Assembly: GCA_965644315.1 (NCBI GenBank)
Contig: CBFFRQ010000069.1
Coordinates: 1,364,001 to 1,428,000, forward strand
DNA length: 64,000 bases
Reading direction: 5' to 3'
Source of the DNA: Caecitellus pseudoparvulus
Lineage: Eukaryota > Bigyra: Bicosoecida
Shown: one piece after another, positions 49,504-61,300 of the stretch
Layout of the letters: every line of letters begins with the position of its first letter
How positions within the stretch are numbered: position 1 is the stretch's first letter
Notes under the pieces: generated by a model
Told to the model about the DNA's origin: nothing
Databases searched by the model: none
Seen by the model: the letters and a program-made list of their open reading frames with translations, nothing else
Program-made: the position numbers and the translations under genes

Positions 49504-49549
49504 CCTGGTGCATCCCAGCAGCCCCAGGCCAAATGCACGATTGATGTGA

Positions 49550-51376
49550 CTACTTGCGTGAGGCCAGACGACGCCGACGGATGCCCAAGGTCTTCCTTGG
49601 GGCAGCCCCTTCCTTGGGCAGGTGAGAGAGTAAGGAGCTTGCTTTCGTGAAAGTGGGCTGCATCACGTTTGCTGCGGCAGGTGGCGGGGGGAGCATGGCC
49701 GCTCTCTTGCTTGGCTGGAAAAAGTCACCTTGACCGGTTGATGACGTGTCTGGAAGCTTGCTGACCATCCTGGCCGCTGCAGCAGCAGTGTCTGTGCGGC
49801 TGGTGCACACGTCACACGTCGGGAAGGCTGCCGAGGTGCACGATGGATGTGCTCGGAACGCACACTTGTCCCCGAAGTGCCTCCCGATGGCCACACGTCG
49901 GCAAGACGGCTCCAAGACATAGCTTTGCATCGCTTCAAATTCGTCCTGCACTTGCTCAGGTCGCCGCTTGGACAGGCGCGTTCTGGATGGCGCGTCAGCG
50001 CCAGCGTTTGCTGCTTGCTGAGCACGCCATTTGCACCTCCGCAGCTCTTGTGTGTCGGCGAATAGAAGGCAGTGAGAGGCTTTCCCGTCACGCCCAGCCC
50101 GGCCCGCCTCCTGGTAGTATGCGGCCAGGGATGTGGGGATGTTCCAGTGTGCCACCAAGCGCACAGTGGGGCAGTCAATGCCCATCCCAAACGCGATAGT
50201 GGCCACCATGGTGCAGGCCTTCCCAGAGCGCCAGTCCACGAGGGCTTCTCGCCTCTGCTTTGGGGTGATGCGGGCATTGAAGACAGCTGCCGAGATGCCC
50301 TCTGCCTTCAGCATGCCGGCGACGTTCAGAGTCTCGTCCACAGAAGAACAGTACACTATTGCGTGAGACGAGCTCCTTGCAGGAGCTGGCTTGAACATTT
50401 GCGGCACCACTCGCTTCTTCGGAGCTTTCACAGTGTCTTTAGCGTGCAGCAGGGATGTCGCAGATCGGAATGTTGTGCAAGCTGCTCCAGAGGGAGCTCC
50501 CAGGCTGGCCCACAGCTCAGATGCAGAGGGTTGGCGGGGGCGCTTCTCACCGCCAACAGCCGCACTGCCGTCAACCGTCGGCGGTGTCGGGAGGCCCAAA
50601 GCTTCACGAATGGCAGAAGCTAGAAACTGCAGCTTTGAGCGGTCGCCTGTAAAGTGCGTCTTGCCATATGCCACGGTGTACCGCAATTCAGGCCGATCCA
50701 CAGGGGCGCGAAGGACAATGGCAGCTTCGGGCGGAGGCAAAGTGGGAGCAGGCGGGGGGAGCGTCATGCCCAGCTGCTGACAAACAGCCTGGAGAACATA
50801 AGGGGTGGCTGTGGCTGTCAGTGCGAGCAGGGGCACTCCAGGCAAGCTGCTGCGCAGCCCCACTAACTTGGAGTACGAGGGTCTAAAGTCGTGACCCCAC
50901 TGGTTTATGCAGTGTGCCTCATCCACGACAAGGCGCAGCAGAAGACCCCGTTCAGCAAGGTCTGTGAGTAGCCGCATGCCAGTGTGCGACATTGCGCGCT
51001 CTGGAGAGCAAAGGACGACTCTTGTCTTCGGGGCTGCGCTCGCGAGGTCAACCAGGAGAGCACGCTCTGCGGCCTTGCCAATCTCGCTGTGCCAAGCAGC
51101 GGCAGGAACATTCCCAGTGGCTGAGAGGCGTCTTGCTTGATCGTCCATGAGGGCAATCAGAGGCGACAGGCACACTGTGACGCCCACGGCGGCCATGAGG
51201 CCAGGCAAAGCATACACAAGAGTTTTGCCGCCTCCAGTGGGCAGGCACACCATGGCATCCTTGCCAGACGCGGCCGCTTCTACGGCCTGGCGCTGGGCGT
51301 CAGACCGCCACGATGAATACCCAAACTTGGGCAACAATGCCTCCAGCTCTCCTGCCCGTTGGAGCTGTGCAGCCAT
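49550..51376 (-). CDS. RecQ family DNA helicase
   Basis: A single exon from ATG 51376 gives 608 aa. In-frame codons upstream to 51523 lack an ATG and are probably leader or an unspliced exon. It is a 3'-5' ATP-dependent helicase of replication and repair. Motifs are [33 protein letters not shown] (Walker A), [27 protein letters not shown] (DEAH), LALTATAT and [17 protein letters not shown]. The RecQ zinc site follows with [14 protein letters not shown] and CDVC. An insert rich in Pro/Ser/Lys separates the two helicase lobes (about residues 255-350). There is no HRDC domain, and the C-terminal tail is short, ending in basic RRRRLASRK. It is closest in layout to short RecQ5-type proteins. Confidence 0.92.
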   Translation of the reverse strand: MAAQLQRAGELEALLPKFGYSSWRSDAQRQAVEAAASGKDAMVCLPTGGGKTLVYALPGLMAAVGVTVCLSPLIALMDDQARRLSATGNVPAAAWHSEIGKAAERALLVDLASAAPKTRVVLCSPERAMSHTGMRLLTDLAERGLLLRLVVDEAHCINQWGHDFRPSYSKLVGLRSSLPGVPLLALTATATPYVLQAVCQQLGMTLPPPAPTLPPPEAAIVLRAPVDRPELRYTVAYGKTHFTGDRSKLQFLASAIREALGLPTPPTVDGSAAVGGEKRPRQPSASELWASLGAPSGAACTTFRSATSLLHAKDTVKAPKKRVVPQMFKPAPARSSSHAIVYCSSVDETLNVAGMLKAEGISAAVFNARITPKQRREALVDWRSGKACTMVATIAFGMGIDCPTVRLVAHWNIPTSLAAYYQEAGRAGRDGKASHCLLFADTQELRRCKWRAQQAANAGADAPSRTRLSKRRPEQVQDEFEAMQSYVLEPSCRRVAIGRHFGDKCAFRAHPSCTSAAFPTCDVCTSRTDTAAAAARMVSKLPDTSSTGQGDFFQPSKRAAMLPPPPAAANVMQPTFTKASSLLSHLPKEGAAPRKTLGIRRRRLASRK

Positions 51377-51685
51377 GATGCGGCAGCTGCGTTTCAGCGT
51401 TTCGCGTGTGCATCGGCGGTCGGCTTTGAAGCGGGGAGCCCCAAAGCCCCGCGAGCCGGGCCGTCTGAAGCAAGCCTGGCTTAATGAAACAATAGTTTGC
51501 GAAGTCTTTCTGCTGGTGGCCACTGCCGACGCCGCTTGGTGAGCGCGCGGTGGAGTTCAAAGTGTCAGGTGGGGGGCTTTTGCCTGCCACGCAAAGGCTG
51601 GGACGTGGCTCGCACACTCTTGGCACGGAGGGTGCATTTGGACAGCAACTGAACACAATCGCGCATCAACGTGGGGCGGCCACAC
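51377..51685. promoter_or_regulatory. RecQ upstream region and 3' region of large membrane protein
   Basis: These 309 nt lie between two minus-strand genes: RecQ promoter and leader, then the 3' end of the neighbouring gene. No ORF or repeat is supported. Confidence 0.35.
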
Positions 51686-54600
51686 TCAAGTGGTTTCCTT
51701 GGGCTCGAACGTTGTGCGCGTCTTCACTTCGTCGCGCTGGCGGCCAAGCCCAGCAAGCGGCCGACCAGCCAGAGGAGATGTCATCATGCCGCCGCCATCG
51801 GTGCCGATGCCAGACGACGCGAAAGCCTGTTTGCTCTCGGCTGCAGCTGCCTTCTTCGCCATGGGGTTGCTGGAGCCCTGCAGAGCAGCGTCATACTGGG
51901 CTTCGTCAGCCAGCATCTCCGCACGGATCTCGGCTGGAGAGCGCTTGTTCTTGCAGCTGCGCTTGATGCAGCGGGTGCAAGTCTTGAAGTGCTTCTCGCC
52001 AATGGCCTTACGAAGGCGGGACTTGGAGGCGTTGCCGCCCATGCCGTACAGGAAAATGATGAGAGTCACGATGAGGACGACGAACAGCACTGCAGTCAGA
52101 GCGGTGGCAGGGCCAGGCTCAGAACCCACCTGCCAGAAGAGCAGCGAGCCCAGCATGAGGATGAGCGTGGACACGAGAGACAGTGTCTCCAGGGCATTCA
52201 GCGCCGGGATCAGGTAGGGCTGCACAGAGAGTTGCAGTGCGAGGGCGACGGTGATGATGCCCGCTGCAGCAAACATCTGCGTGTGGCCGTCCGTGATGGT
52301 GGCAGACACGAGCACCACCAGGATCTTGCGCACAACAACGAGGGTTTCCCACCAGTACAGGTCATGGCGGTAGCCATCGTACAGGAATGAGAAGCGGTGG
52401 AAGACTTGGTGCTGGGCGAGCAGGGCGCTCAGCTTGGCTTGGTCTGAGCGCTCCATCTTGCCTTGGATCTTCACTGCCTCACGGAAGGCCTGGCTTTGGC
52501 GTCGAGGCTTCTTGGCAGAGGAAGCCTTGCCATCCAGCACGCCACGCTTCAGGCGATCTTCGAGAGCCAGGCCCTCGGCAGTGGGCCACAGGTGCTCGCG
52601 GTTGCGGTACAGCAGGATGAGCGTGCCGATTGGCAGGCCCACGGCGTACACAGCCAGCAGGATGCCAGCGATGACTCGCCAGAACAGGTGCTCTGGGGAG
52701 TCGGCAAGGACGGTCAGGTCAGCGGCGAGACGGGGATGTCCCTCCACGGGGTACTGATACTCGTGGAAGGCAGACACCAGCTCACGGAAGACTCGGTTGT
52801 ACACAAGGAAAACGAGCACGACCGCCGAGGCGTACGCCAAGTTCTTGGACCCCTCCACTGTGGGCGGCAGCTCAGGGCGAGGGATGCGGGGCTTCTTCTT
52901 CCCCTTGCCGTCTGCCTTGGCCTTTGCACCTTCGCCAGCCTTGGAGCCATCCTTAGCGGATTCTGCCGGGCTGCTGGAGGACTCATCGCCCCCTGGAGTT
53001 GCCTTTGAGCCTGCCACGCGCAGGGGGTTGGAGACCATGGCGTCATCCTTGCCAGATGCAGCGGCGGCATCATCCCCCGTCGCGCCCTCAGCCCCCAACT
53101 TCTTGATGAGCTCTTGGCGCTTCGCCTCTCGCTTCTCCCACTGCGCGCGACGGCAGGGGAGCGTGGCGAAGAGGACGATTGCAGGCAAGATCATGGCAAT
53201 GACAGGCATCAGCATGTAGCCCAGCAGCCGGTTGTGGTAGGTGGGGTGGAACGTGCACTGCACGGGGTACAAGTCCATGGACACGCCGTCACCGACAGAG
53301 CCGCCCTGCTCAATGACGCCGAAGAGCTCGGGCACACGCAGACGCAGCGCCGTGAGCACGGTGCACATCTGAATGAAAGACAGCCCAATACGCTGGGAGC
53401 CGGACTGGGTGGTGCGGAAGCGGCTGCGGCGCACACGGCGCCGAATCCAGAACACGGCGAACGCGGCGATGAAGATGACCGCCAGCACCATCAAAATCCA
53501 CGAGACGACGACGCCCGTGCACTTGGAGCAAGCGCCTGTGCCAGCGTTGACATACCCAGGGACACAGGACTGGCACAGTGGCCCCGTGTGTCCGTCAAAG
53601 CAGTACACACGCTGCTCAGACAAGGCAGCCAGGCTCAAGCTGAGGCTGCTGTCGTTCACCAGGGAAAAGTTGCCCAGGGACTGCAGGTGGCGTGCAGCCT
53701 CCTCCTCGGGCGCTGCGGCGCCCCGTGCCTCGGCCCACCAAGTGTTGAAGGAGCTGCGACCTGTTTCCAGGAACTTGCCTGTCTCAAAGTCCAAGTTTGT
53801 TGCAAACGCAGCCAAGCGCCGCGCACCCCCCGATGGCGCAGCAGAGGAGTCAGCCGCAGCAGCGTCGCTGGAGCGAACGTCTTCGACATTGCACAGGCCA
53901 ATCAGAGGGCATGAGTGAAAGCGCAGGCCGCTCGTGGCGGCGTCTGCAGCAGACAGAGTCTCGCCGCGCTCCCACCAGTGGTCGTCATCCACGCGCAGCA
54001 CGCCGTTCACACAGGTCGCACCAGAGTCAGGACACGCCTTACACGTCTCTGATCCAGGTGCAGAGAACTGCCCCGCAGAGCAGGACAGGCACTGCTCCAC
54101 AGAGTAGCCGGAGGACCGCTCGCCTGGCTCGCAGGGAGAGCACTCTACGCGCCCAGAAGACTCCTTGGAAGCAGCCAAGGATGACATGGCTTCCAGGGCA
54201 GAGAAGCGGAACGCGTCCGCCTCGGGAACGTACGCGGGGATGTTCAAGCCGCCGCTCACCTCCCCAGTGGCCTGGGTGTAAATGTTGCACACGTCGATGC
54301 CGCCTGTGTCTGCAAATCCTCCCGTGGCCAAGGAAATCTGGGCGATGGACTGCGGCATGCCCTCCAACACCAGCTCGTCCATGGCAGCCTGAACTTGGGG
54401 GCTCCAAAGAGCCGCCAACTGGGCTGAGTTGGCGCCCTGATCCCGCAGCGCATTCTGGGCAACAGCGGCGGAGATGCCGTCAGAAATAGCCCCGCCATGC
54501 CCAGGCGAGCACAGGCACGTCATGTTGTTCTGGGCTGTGTCCGGGAGCAGGCTGCCAGCAGTGCAGTTCGCGGGCAAAACCTTCACCTGCAAAGGCTGCA

Positions 54601-56523
54601 GAGGTGCTGTGGAGGCAGAGGACAGTCGGGCGCTCAGCTGCACGAGGCCGGGCAGCGCAGCACGCATGGAGACGAGGTACAGGCCCGGTCCCACAGCAGT
54701 GTACGATGTGACCACTGTTGAGCCGTTGCCAGTCTGCGCGCCACCCGCTGACCCGCCGCCGGGAAGGTCAACCAAGATCTGCTCAGCGTCGATGGCAGGC
54801 ACGTCACCAGCGCATGGGCGAGGGTGCCCAAAAGCGTCGCGCAAAGCCAGCAGGGCGACAGGGCGCAGGCCTTGTCCTTGGGCCATGATGTTTACGAATG
54901 CTGACGACTGGCGCCGCAGGGGAATGAGCTGCGAGCGCGCGCGGGAAGCCTGTCCCAGCAGGCGCTGCATGCCCACCTCCACCACACGCTGCTCCAGCAG
55001 ACGGTACTGAGGCACGCCAGCCTGGCCAGAGAAGTAGTCCGGGTCGCCATTGGACACTTCCTCAAAGAAGTGCAGAGTGAAGTGCTCGGTTTGGTCTTGG
55101 TCCAGGCGCGGGATGGAGCCCGGGTACGCGTAGAACACGCTCAGGTACACGCCCAATGTGGAGCCAGCAGGCACAGCAGCCGCAGTCAAGCCCTTCGGAA
55201 TGATAGTTGGGTGTGCCCCAGCGCCCTGTGCGTGTGCCGTTAAGTTGAAGGCATATGGGAAGCCGTCAATGGGCGACACAGCAGACGCGGAGAAGGCACA
55301 TGCCCAGTCCTCGCACGCGGTATCGGCATACTGCTGCCCAGGGTTAGTATTGACTGTGGCATTGCGCCACTCCCCGGGAGGGGTCACGAATTCTGCCAGG
55401 CGGAGAATGCCGTCCGAAGGAACTATGGAAGTGGGCCCGGACATCTCAAGGCTGGGCGTGACGACCACCACCACGCCTTGCACATCCAGGTTCGTGATCT
55501 CCACAGTCACAGAGGAGTCTTGCTGGTTCGGCAACATGGCGTACTGCACAGAGGTCGGGCACACAGCAGCGCTGGTCACGAGTGCTTGCCAGCCAAGCAC
55601 CATTTCGGGAGATGAAGTTGGGCTGGGGCTGCCGGCTGCTGCAACGCCAGACGTTGCGCCGCCGCCGAGCCCTGACGCGAGAACAGACAGCGACACCTGC
55701 ATGGTGTACACGTTGTACGCGCCCTGGTACACTCCCCTGCGCGGCAGGCGAGCTGAGGACACAGTCACAGAGGAGCTCCCCTGCGCAGTGTCGACGTTGC
55801 TGTACGCAGCGAGCAGATCTGCAACTGCCTTGCCAGTACTGCCAGCGCTGGCGTCTGAGCCAGACACTGCGGGCAGCAGCACTCCAGAGTAGGTCAGGTC
55901 AAGCAGGGGCTTCACGTTGCGTGTGTCGGGGCTGTCAGTGGCTGACTGGGAAGAATTCGTCGCCGCCGAGCGCGATGCCGCCGTCGGTTGAAGGAACCAC
56001 AGCGTGACTTGAGTTGAGGAAGCATCCTGAGAGGCAGGCACAGCTGTGGCACTCGAAGGCAAAGACAGGGTCACTGAAGAGACACCAGCCCTGTCTGGTT
56101 GCAATTGCTGTGAGGGGCGAGGGGACAGCGTGCCAAGGCCAAGTGCACTACACCAGAGAAGAGGAGCACTCGGCACGAGCTCTGACTCACAAGGGAGACG
56201 CTGGACGGCGCCACCTCGATGTTTTCGCTCCCTTGAAGCCCTCTTCGGGCTGAAGTGAGGTGCACGTGCTCCTGGGGCAGCCCGACGAAAGGGTTGCAAC
56301 CTGCGAAACGCCGGCGGCAAGGCGCACTGCATCGACAGCTTCAGACTCGCAGGCGCACGCCACACCGCAAAAGGTGGAATCCTAGAGCACTGATGGCTCA
56401 TTCCTATCCCTTCGTCGGCTAGTTCCGCTGTGACTCACCCGTGGAGGCCACAGCGGAAGCGTGCGTGGTGGCAGCCCCTGACAGAGCCGCCACAATGGCA
56501 AACAGGGCCGCTGCTGAGCGCAT
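51686..56523 (-). CDS. Giant cell-surface protein: signal peptide, Cys-rich ectodomain, about 8 TM helices
   Basis: Exons 56439-56523, 56191-56300 and 51686-56107 give 1538 aa. The first encodes a signal peptide (MRSAAALFAIVAALSGAATT). Intron 1 (138 nt; an alternative acceptor makes it 189) and intron 2 (83 nt) join in phase to SENIEVAPSSVSL and QLQPDRAGV. The ectodomain has Ig/filamin-like beta segments (VGPGLYLVSMRA). It also has an LQVKVLPANC element, CLCSPGHGG and GCC2/GCC3-like Cys repeats (CSPCEPGERSSG, CLSCSAGQFSAPG, CKACPDSG). The C-terminal part has about eight TM helices, including VVSWILMVLAVIFIAAFAVF and LYWWETLVVVRKILVVLVSA, with a Lys/Ser-rich loop. A basic cytoplasmic tail follows. 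This TM block recurs in unicellular eukaryotes without an assigned function; a receptor or channel is possible. Confidence 0.75.
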
Positions 56524-58327
56524 GGCGAAGACTGCTGCGCGTATCTGCGCGAGAGAGGGAATCAAAAGGCAGTTTTCTATTCCTGCGTGGAACATGGAGG
56601 CCGCTCAGCCCCTCAGAGCTGACGACAGCCACAGCGGGAAACTCGGGATGCACCACAAGTGCATCAGGTGGAGCGCCCACGCACACACCTGAAGAGGCTG
56701 CTCCCGGAAAGGCAGCAGCGTCCAGCGGTGATGTGCAGCCTAACCAAAGACTAGTACCCTGCTTGCAGTGCTGGGAACACACGCTGCTCAAGCAGAGGGG
56801 CAGGCTGTGTGGCACAGCGCACGCGCCGCAACGCGACCCGCTCCCTGCTCGGTGCGTGGTGCAGGTGCAAGGCCCTACTGGCGTAGAACGTGCAGTGAGC
56901 TCCTGTGCAAATCCACGTGTGAAATGCGCGGGACCTTGTGCGATTTTGCATCAGGGGAGCTTTTGGGACGCAGAGCAGATCTGCACTCCGTCCCTGTGGT
57001 TGCTCGCTCCACTGGCTTTGCTGCGCAACTCAGACAGGAGTGAAGAGCGAGCCAGCTGAAGCACACAGCGCCGGCCGCGCAGCACAGTGCAGGAGCTCAC
57101 GAGTCTGACACATGCTGGGGATGTTCTGCGTCCGCACTCATGCTGGGCACGCTGCGCATCGGGCGCATCTGCCCGCCTCCAGCCGAAGAGGGACAACCCG
57201 TGGGAGAGTGAGAACACAGAAACTCGCTGCCAGCACCACAAGGACAGCGCAGAGCGTGGAGGTAGGTGATCTGGTCAGGTCCACGGTGCCTGCTGGAACC
57301 CGAGCTCACCCTCGCTGCTGCGACGCTCTGTCTCGCTGGCGTGGGCTGACACGCCGCCGCTCCAAGACCTTCCACAGCAAAATCTCAACAACAACAAAAC
57401 CACTGCCACAAGCACACGGCGTGGTACCCGCTTGTAAGGACTCAGACCGCGCCAGCATCGTTCCTGGGGTACTTTTTCCCCCTCGGTGTCGCGAGCTGCT
57501 TCGGCACCTCCGCGCTGCTGCAACATTTCTCCTTCCAGCATACGCACACTCTCGGCTGGAAGGCGTAGCACCCTGGTGATCGCAGGAGGCACATCCCGGA
57601 TCCATTTTGGTTCACGAGGGCTGCCCATCCCCCAGCCCAGCGACCCAGTCCCAGCCGCCTTCCGCTGCAGAGAGAGAGCAGTGGGCCCGCTGCCCACTTG
57701 AGCTCGCAGTCACCATCACCAGCTGAGACAACTTGCGCGCCAGACATGCTCCAGAGCACCTGCGAGCGCAGCCAAGAAACGATGATGTTGATGTCCAGGC
57801 GTGGACTGCAAGCAGACCGCGATTCTGGGGCTTTGAGGGAGGCGCTGCAGCGGCGGCGTGGCGGCATTTGTGTGCCGCCACATCGCTGTCGGCGAGGCCT
57901 CCCGCGCCGGGGCATCTCACAGCCTTCAGGCCGCTTCCAGCAAAGAATGGCTGCGTAGTTTGTCCCAAGAAGTAAGCAGATTCGTCAGGGTAGCCGCCAC
58001 GTCGTCACATTCGCTGCTTCCCTCGCGCTGGCTGCATGTCTCGAAATGGTGCGTGACGGGCACTGGCTCACGGAAGCCACTGGCGCTGGCGTGCGGTGGC
58101 GCTCAAGCTTCTGCCACCCCTTTGCTCCGCCCATGGCAAACGGGCTGCCATGCCCGATATAACGCAGCAGGTTCCATGCCCCCCCATCTGCGATTTGTGC
58201 TGTGCAGCGCGTGTTCTGCTTTCCACTGTCACCTGCGAAAGCCGGCGGAGTCTGATGGCAGTCGAAGAACCTATCACCGGGTCGACGCTCCCACACCACG
58301 CAGACTCGGGCCCAAAGCCGAACAGAG
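56524..58327. other. Long intergenic region between two surface-protein genes
   Basis: At 1.8 kb this is the largest gap in the window. It should hold divergent promoters and the missing first exon(s) of the lectin-repeat gene. I could not fix that start. Candidates such as the hydrophobic VTFAASLALAACLEM reading before a GTGCGT donor at about 58056 lack an in-frame ATG. One doubtful minus ORF (57275-57628) is listed separately. Confidence 0.4.
57275..57628 (-). CDS. Doubtful small ORF with one hydrophobic segment
   Basis: An ATG-initiated reading of 117 aa begins MGSPREPKWIRDVPPAITRV and contains a possible TM helix (RVLVAVVLLLLRFC) with basic flanks. It could be a tail-anchored protein or the end of a spliced minus gene. 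It has no recognised family, and overlapping ORFs in other frames are of similar length, so chance is a real alternative. Confidence 0.22.
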   Translation of the reverse strand: MGSPREPKWIRDVPPAITRVLRLPAESVRMLEGEMLQQRGGAEAARDTEGEKVPQERCWRGLSPYKRVPRRVLVAVVLLLLRFCCGRSWSGGVSAHASETERRSSEGELGFQQAPWT

Positions 58328-61300
58328 TGTCCAGCGACCTGGACAGAGCACGGAGACCGCTGCTTCAAGGCTTTTGGGGTCGTGGAAAGCTGGGATGCTG
58401 CTCAAGCACGCTGTGCAGCGGCCGCCCCGGGTGCTCGCCTTGCCACGATACCAAACGCAGCCGCCCAAACAGCCCTCCAATCCGTCGCAAACGCGCCTGC
58501 TTGGCTCGGACTCAATGACATTCGGTCAGGTACGCCCAATGCTGCTTGCGCCTCTCCAGCAGCAGCTACTTGAAGCCACGCTCCCTGTTCACCACAGAGG
58601 ACAATCCGGTATGGCTTGATGGAACCACGCCGGCGATGAACGGGTACTCAAACTTCATCTCGCGTACGCCCCCACTTGGGACAGGCACAGTGTATGGTCG
58701 GGACACTGACCTTGGCAGGGACTGCTTCAGAATGACCACAACCGATTCCTGGATGTGGAACCCAATTCGTACGTTCGAGCAAGATGAACGCTCCACACAC
58801 ATTGACAAGCAGGATCCCCTTCTTCACAGAGTGCTCCTTCCCTGGTGGAAGAGCTTTGTGTGAGGTGCAGAAGGTTGTGTTCGAAATGAACACAACCGAG
58901 ACCCTGCATAAACCCCTGTGGATAGCAGGAGCTGGACCTCTCACCTGGCACGCGGCTCGAGCGGCTTGCGCTGAAAAAGGAGGCACCCTCTGGACGCCAT
59001 CCTCTGCCACTGAGGCAGACTGGGTGCTCTCGACTTTTGCTCTAGGAGCGGCATGGACAGGCGCATCCAGACCTCGCGGCACGCTGCATGCATGGCGCAC
59101 TGACTCCGGCGTGGCTCCATTTGGAGCTGGCATGCCCTTCGAGCCGTACTCCTTTGCGTGCAAGAACTGCTTGGGTATCCATGCTCTTGACAGCAAGCTT
59201 GTGCCACGAGACTGCTCGGAGCCCTTACATGCCGTGTGTGAGGCGCTCAGCCAGGGAGCAGGGGATGTGCACCATCGGTGCTCGCCAGGGTGGGTGTGGG
59301 ACCGCGAACACGGCACCTGCATCAGAATGGTGTCTTGGTCTGCGCCTTCGCTACAGAAAGCGCTTCAACTGTGCGCTGACAATGCTGCCAGTCTGGTGGG
59401 GGGCCTGGATTCAGTGTCAGACTCTGCGTGGGCGTTCCTGCACGAAGTTGGCGTGCTGCCTCGCTCAGCCATCGGTCCTTCAAGCACATCCTGGCTTGGC
59501 CTCTTGCGAGGTGAAGAGGTGGAGGGTTACGTACGGCTGCACGCTGGCACCATTTTCAACGAGTCTGCGCTGCCGCTGCATGGCCCACAAACAGCCCAGC
59601 CGTCCGCCCAAGCATACGTCGCACCAAACGGCTCAGGCTTCCGCTTTGAGTCGCCGCTTGAAGCCCCCGGCGCGGTGATCTGTCAGCGCCACATCTATGA
59701 AGGTGATGGGGGGCTAGGTGTGTGCCCAGAGGGATGGACTCCTGTGCTAGGGGAGTGCTGGCGTGCCTCTACTCAAATTACGCTGAAGGCAGCGGAGCTT
59801 GCGGGCGCTGCCCCTGCACAGCCGGCGCCACTGCCGTTCGCCGCAAACGTAAGAGATGCAAGGCGGGCATGCCACGCCTGGGGTGGGAGCTTCCTCGTCC
59901 CACTTGTGTCATCTTTCCGCTCGTTCATGCACCACACGCTCGCCACCTCTCGCGCAAGCGATTTGCAAGGCGACCCAGCCGAAACCTCACGCTGGTGGCT
60001 GGGCGCGCACAGCAAAGCGGACCACTTCGAATGGGACGGACTGGGTGGAGTACCCGGCAATAACACCTCCCACTACGATTGCTCGAACCCAACTTGCAAC
60101 CACGACAACTTCACCGCGCTGGTCGCATCTGCAACGTCTTGGCCGATGCTGCAAGCCGTGAACACAAGCGCCCGGGCATCCTTCATGTGCCTCATGCACC
60201 CCGCCGCCTGTCCATCTGGGAGAGTGTTCTATAGGGGGCACTGCTACTCGGTCTTTGCCTCACCGCAAATCCTGCCCAACGCTGCTGTCGTGTGCGCGGC
60301 CAATGGAGGCGGGCATTTGGCGACACTAACCAGCGACCACATGCGGCGATGGTTTGCCAACGGGTACACCTCCCTTCCCGACGACGTGTGGATGGGGGTT
60401 GACCCCATGAATTCCTACGCCGCGTTTCATGTCATGCATGGATCGTGGAACCTTGAAGGTCTGCCATTCGAAGCAGGCAACGTCGGCGGACCCATGTTGG
60501 CAAGCAACATTGGCTTCTACGCCAAGATGTCTGATGGTGCAAAAGTCTACAGTGAGGGTGCCTCGTCATCAAACCTGCCGTTTTGTCGACAAGCCATGGA
60601 TTTCCCCCTGATTCCGTTTTCCATCAACGATGACCCGCTCACGGTGTGTGCTCCTGGAACCAGCATGTACATGGAGCGCCACTGCTACGCTGTGGACCTA
60701 GCCGGTCACGACGCCCTGACTCATGAGGATGCAGCCGAAGCTTGCTTGACGTACATGCCCAACGCCCAGCTTGCTTCTATTTCGTCGTACGCGGAGGCGA
60801 TCCGGCTCTTTTCCATAATCCTTACAACTGCCCCCAGTGGCATTTATCATACCGGTCACACTGTGGTTGACGGTGGTTCACAGGGGCAGGCGTCTGAGTA
60901 CCGCCTGGACTCTGGGGAGTTCCCGTGGCAAGTTCCGTGGGAAAACTCACAACCAACTGCAAGCGGTACTTGCTCAACGGGCCAGCTCGTCTCTTCTGAG
61001 TTTCGAGTTAAAGCAGCCTCCTGTGCGAGCACGGCCGAGCCCATGTGCGAAGCCCCTGCCTATACAGCCTGCCCTTCAGGATGGATGCAGCTCTCAAGCT
61101 TGCAGCCGCTGCAAGAGACGCCCACACTGTATTGCTATCGGCTGATGCCCACTCAGGTGTCCATGCCGGCCGCACAAGCAGCGTGCTCCGACACAAATGA
61201 GGGGGGCGAACCTGGCGCCTTCTTATTCACACCTCGCTCCTCACGGCAAGTGCAGAACGTAGCTCGGTTCATCCGCTACACAACAGGGCAGGTGACTATC

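Noticed and set aside
51377-51523. RecQ N-terminal extension to 51523
   Set aside because: The first codon is GTG, not ATG, and the added residues do not resemble RecQ. ATG 51376 gives a normal N-terminus.
56430-58320. Plus-strand ORFs of 60-250 codons in the long intergenic region
   Set aside because: Composition is Arg/Cys/Ser-rich and overlapping frames are equally open, as expected by chance in GC-rich DNA. None shows a domain.
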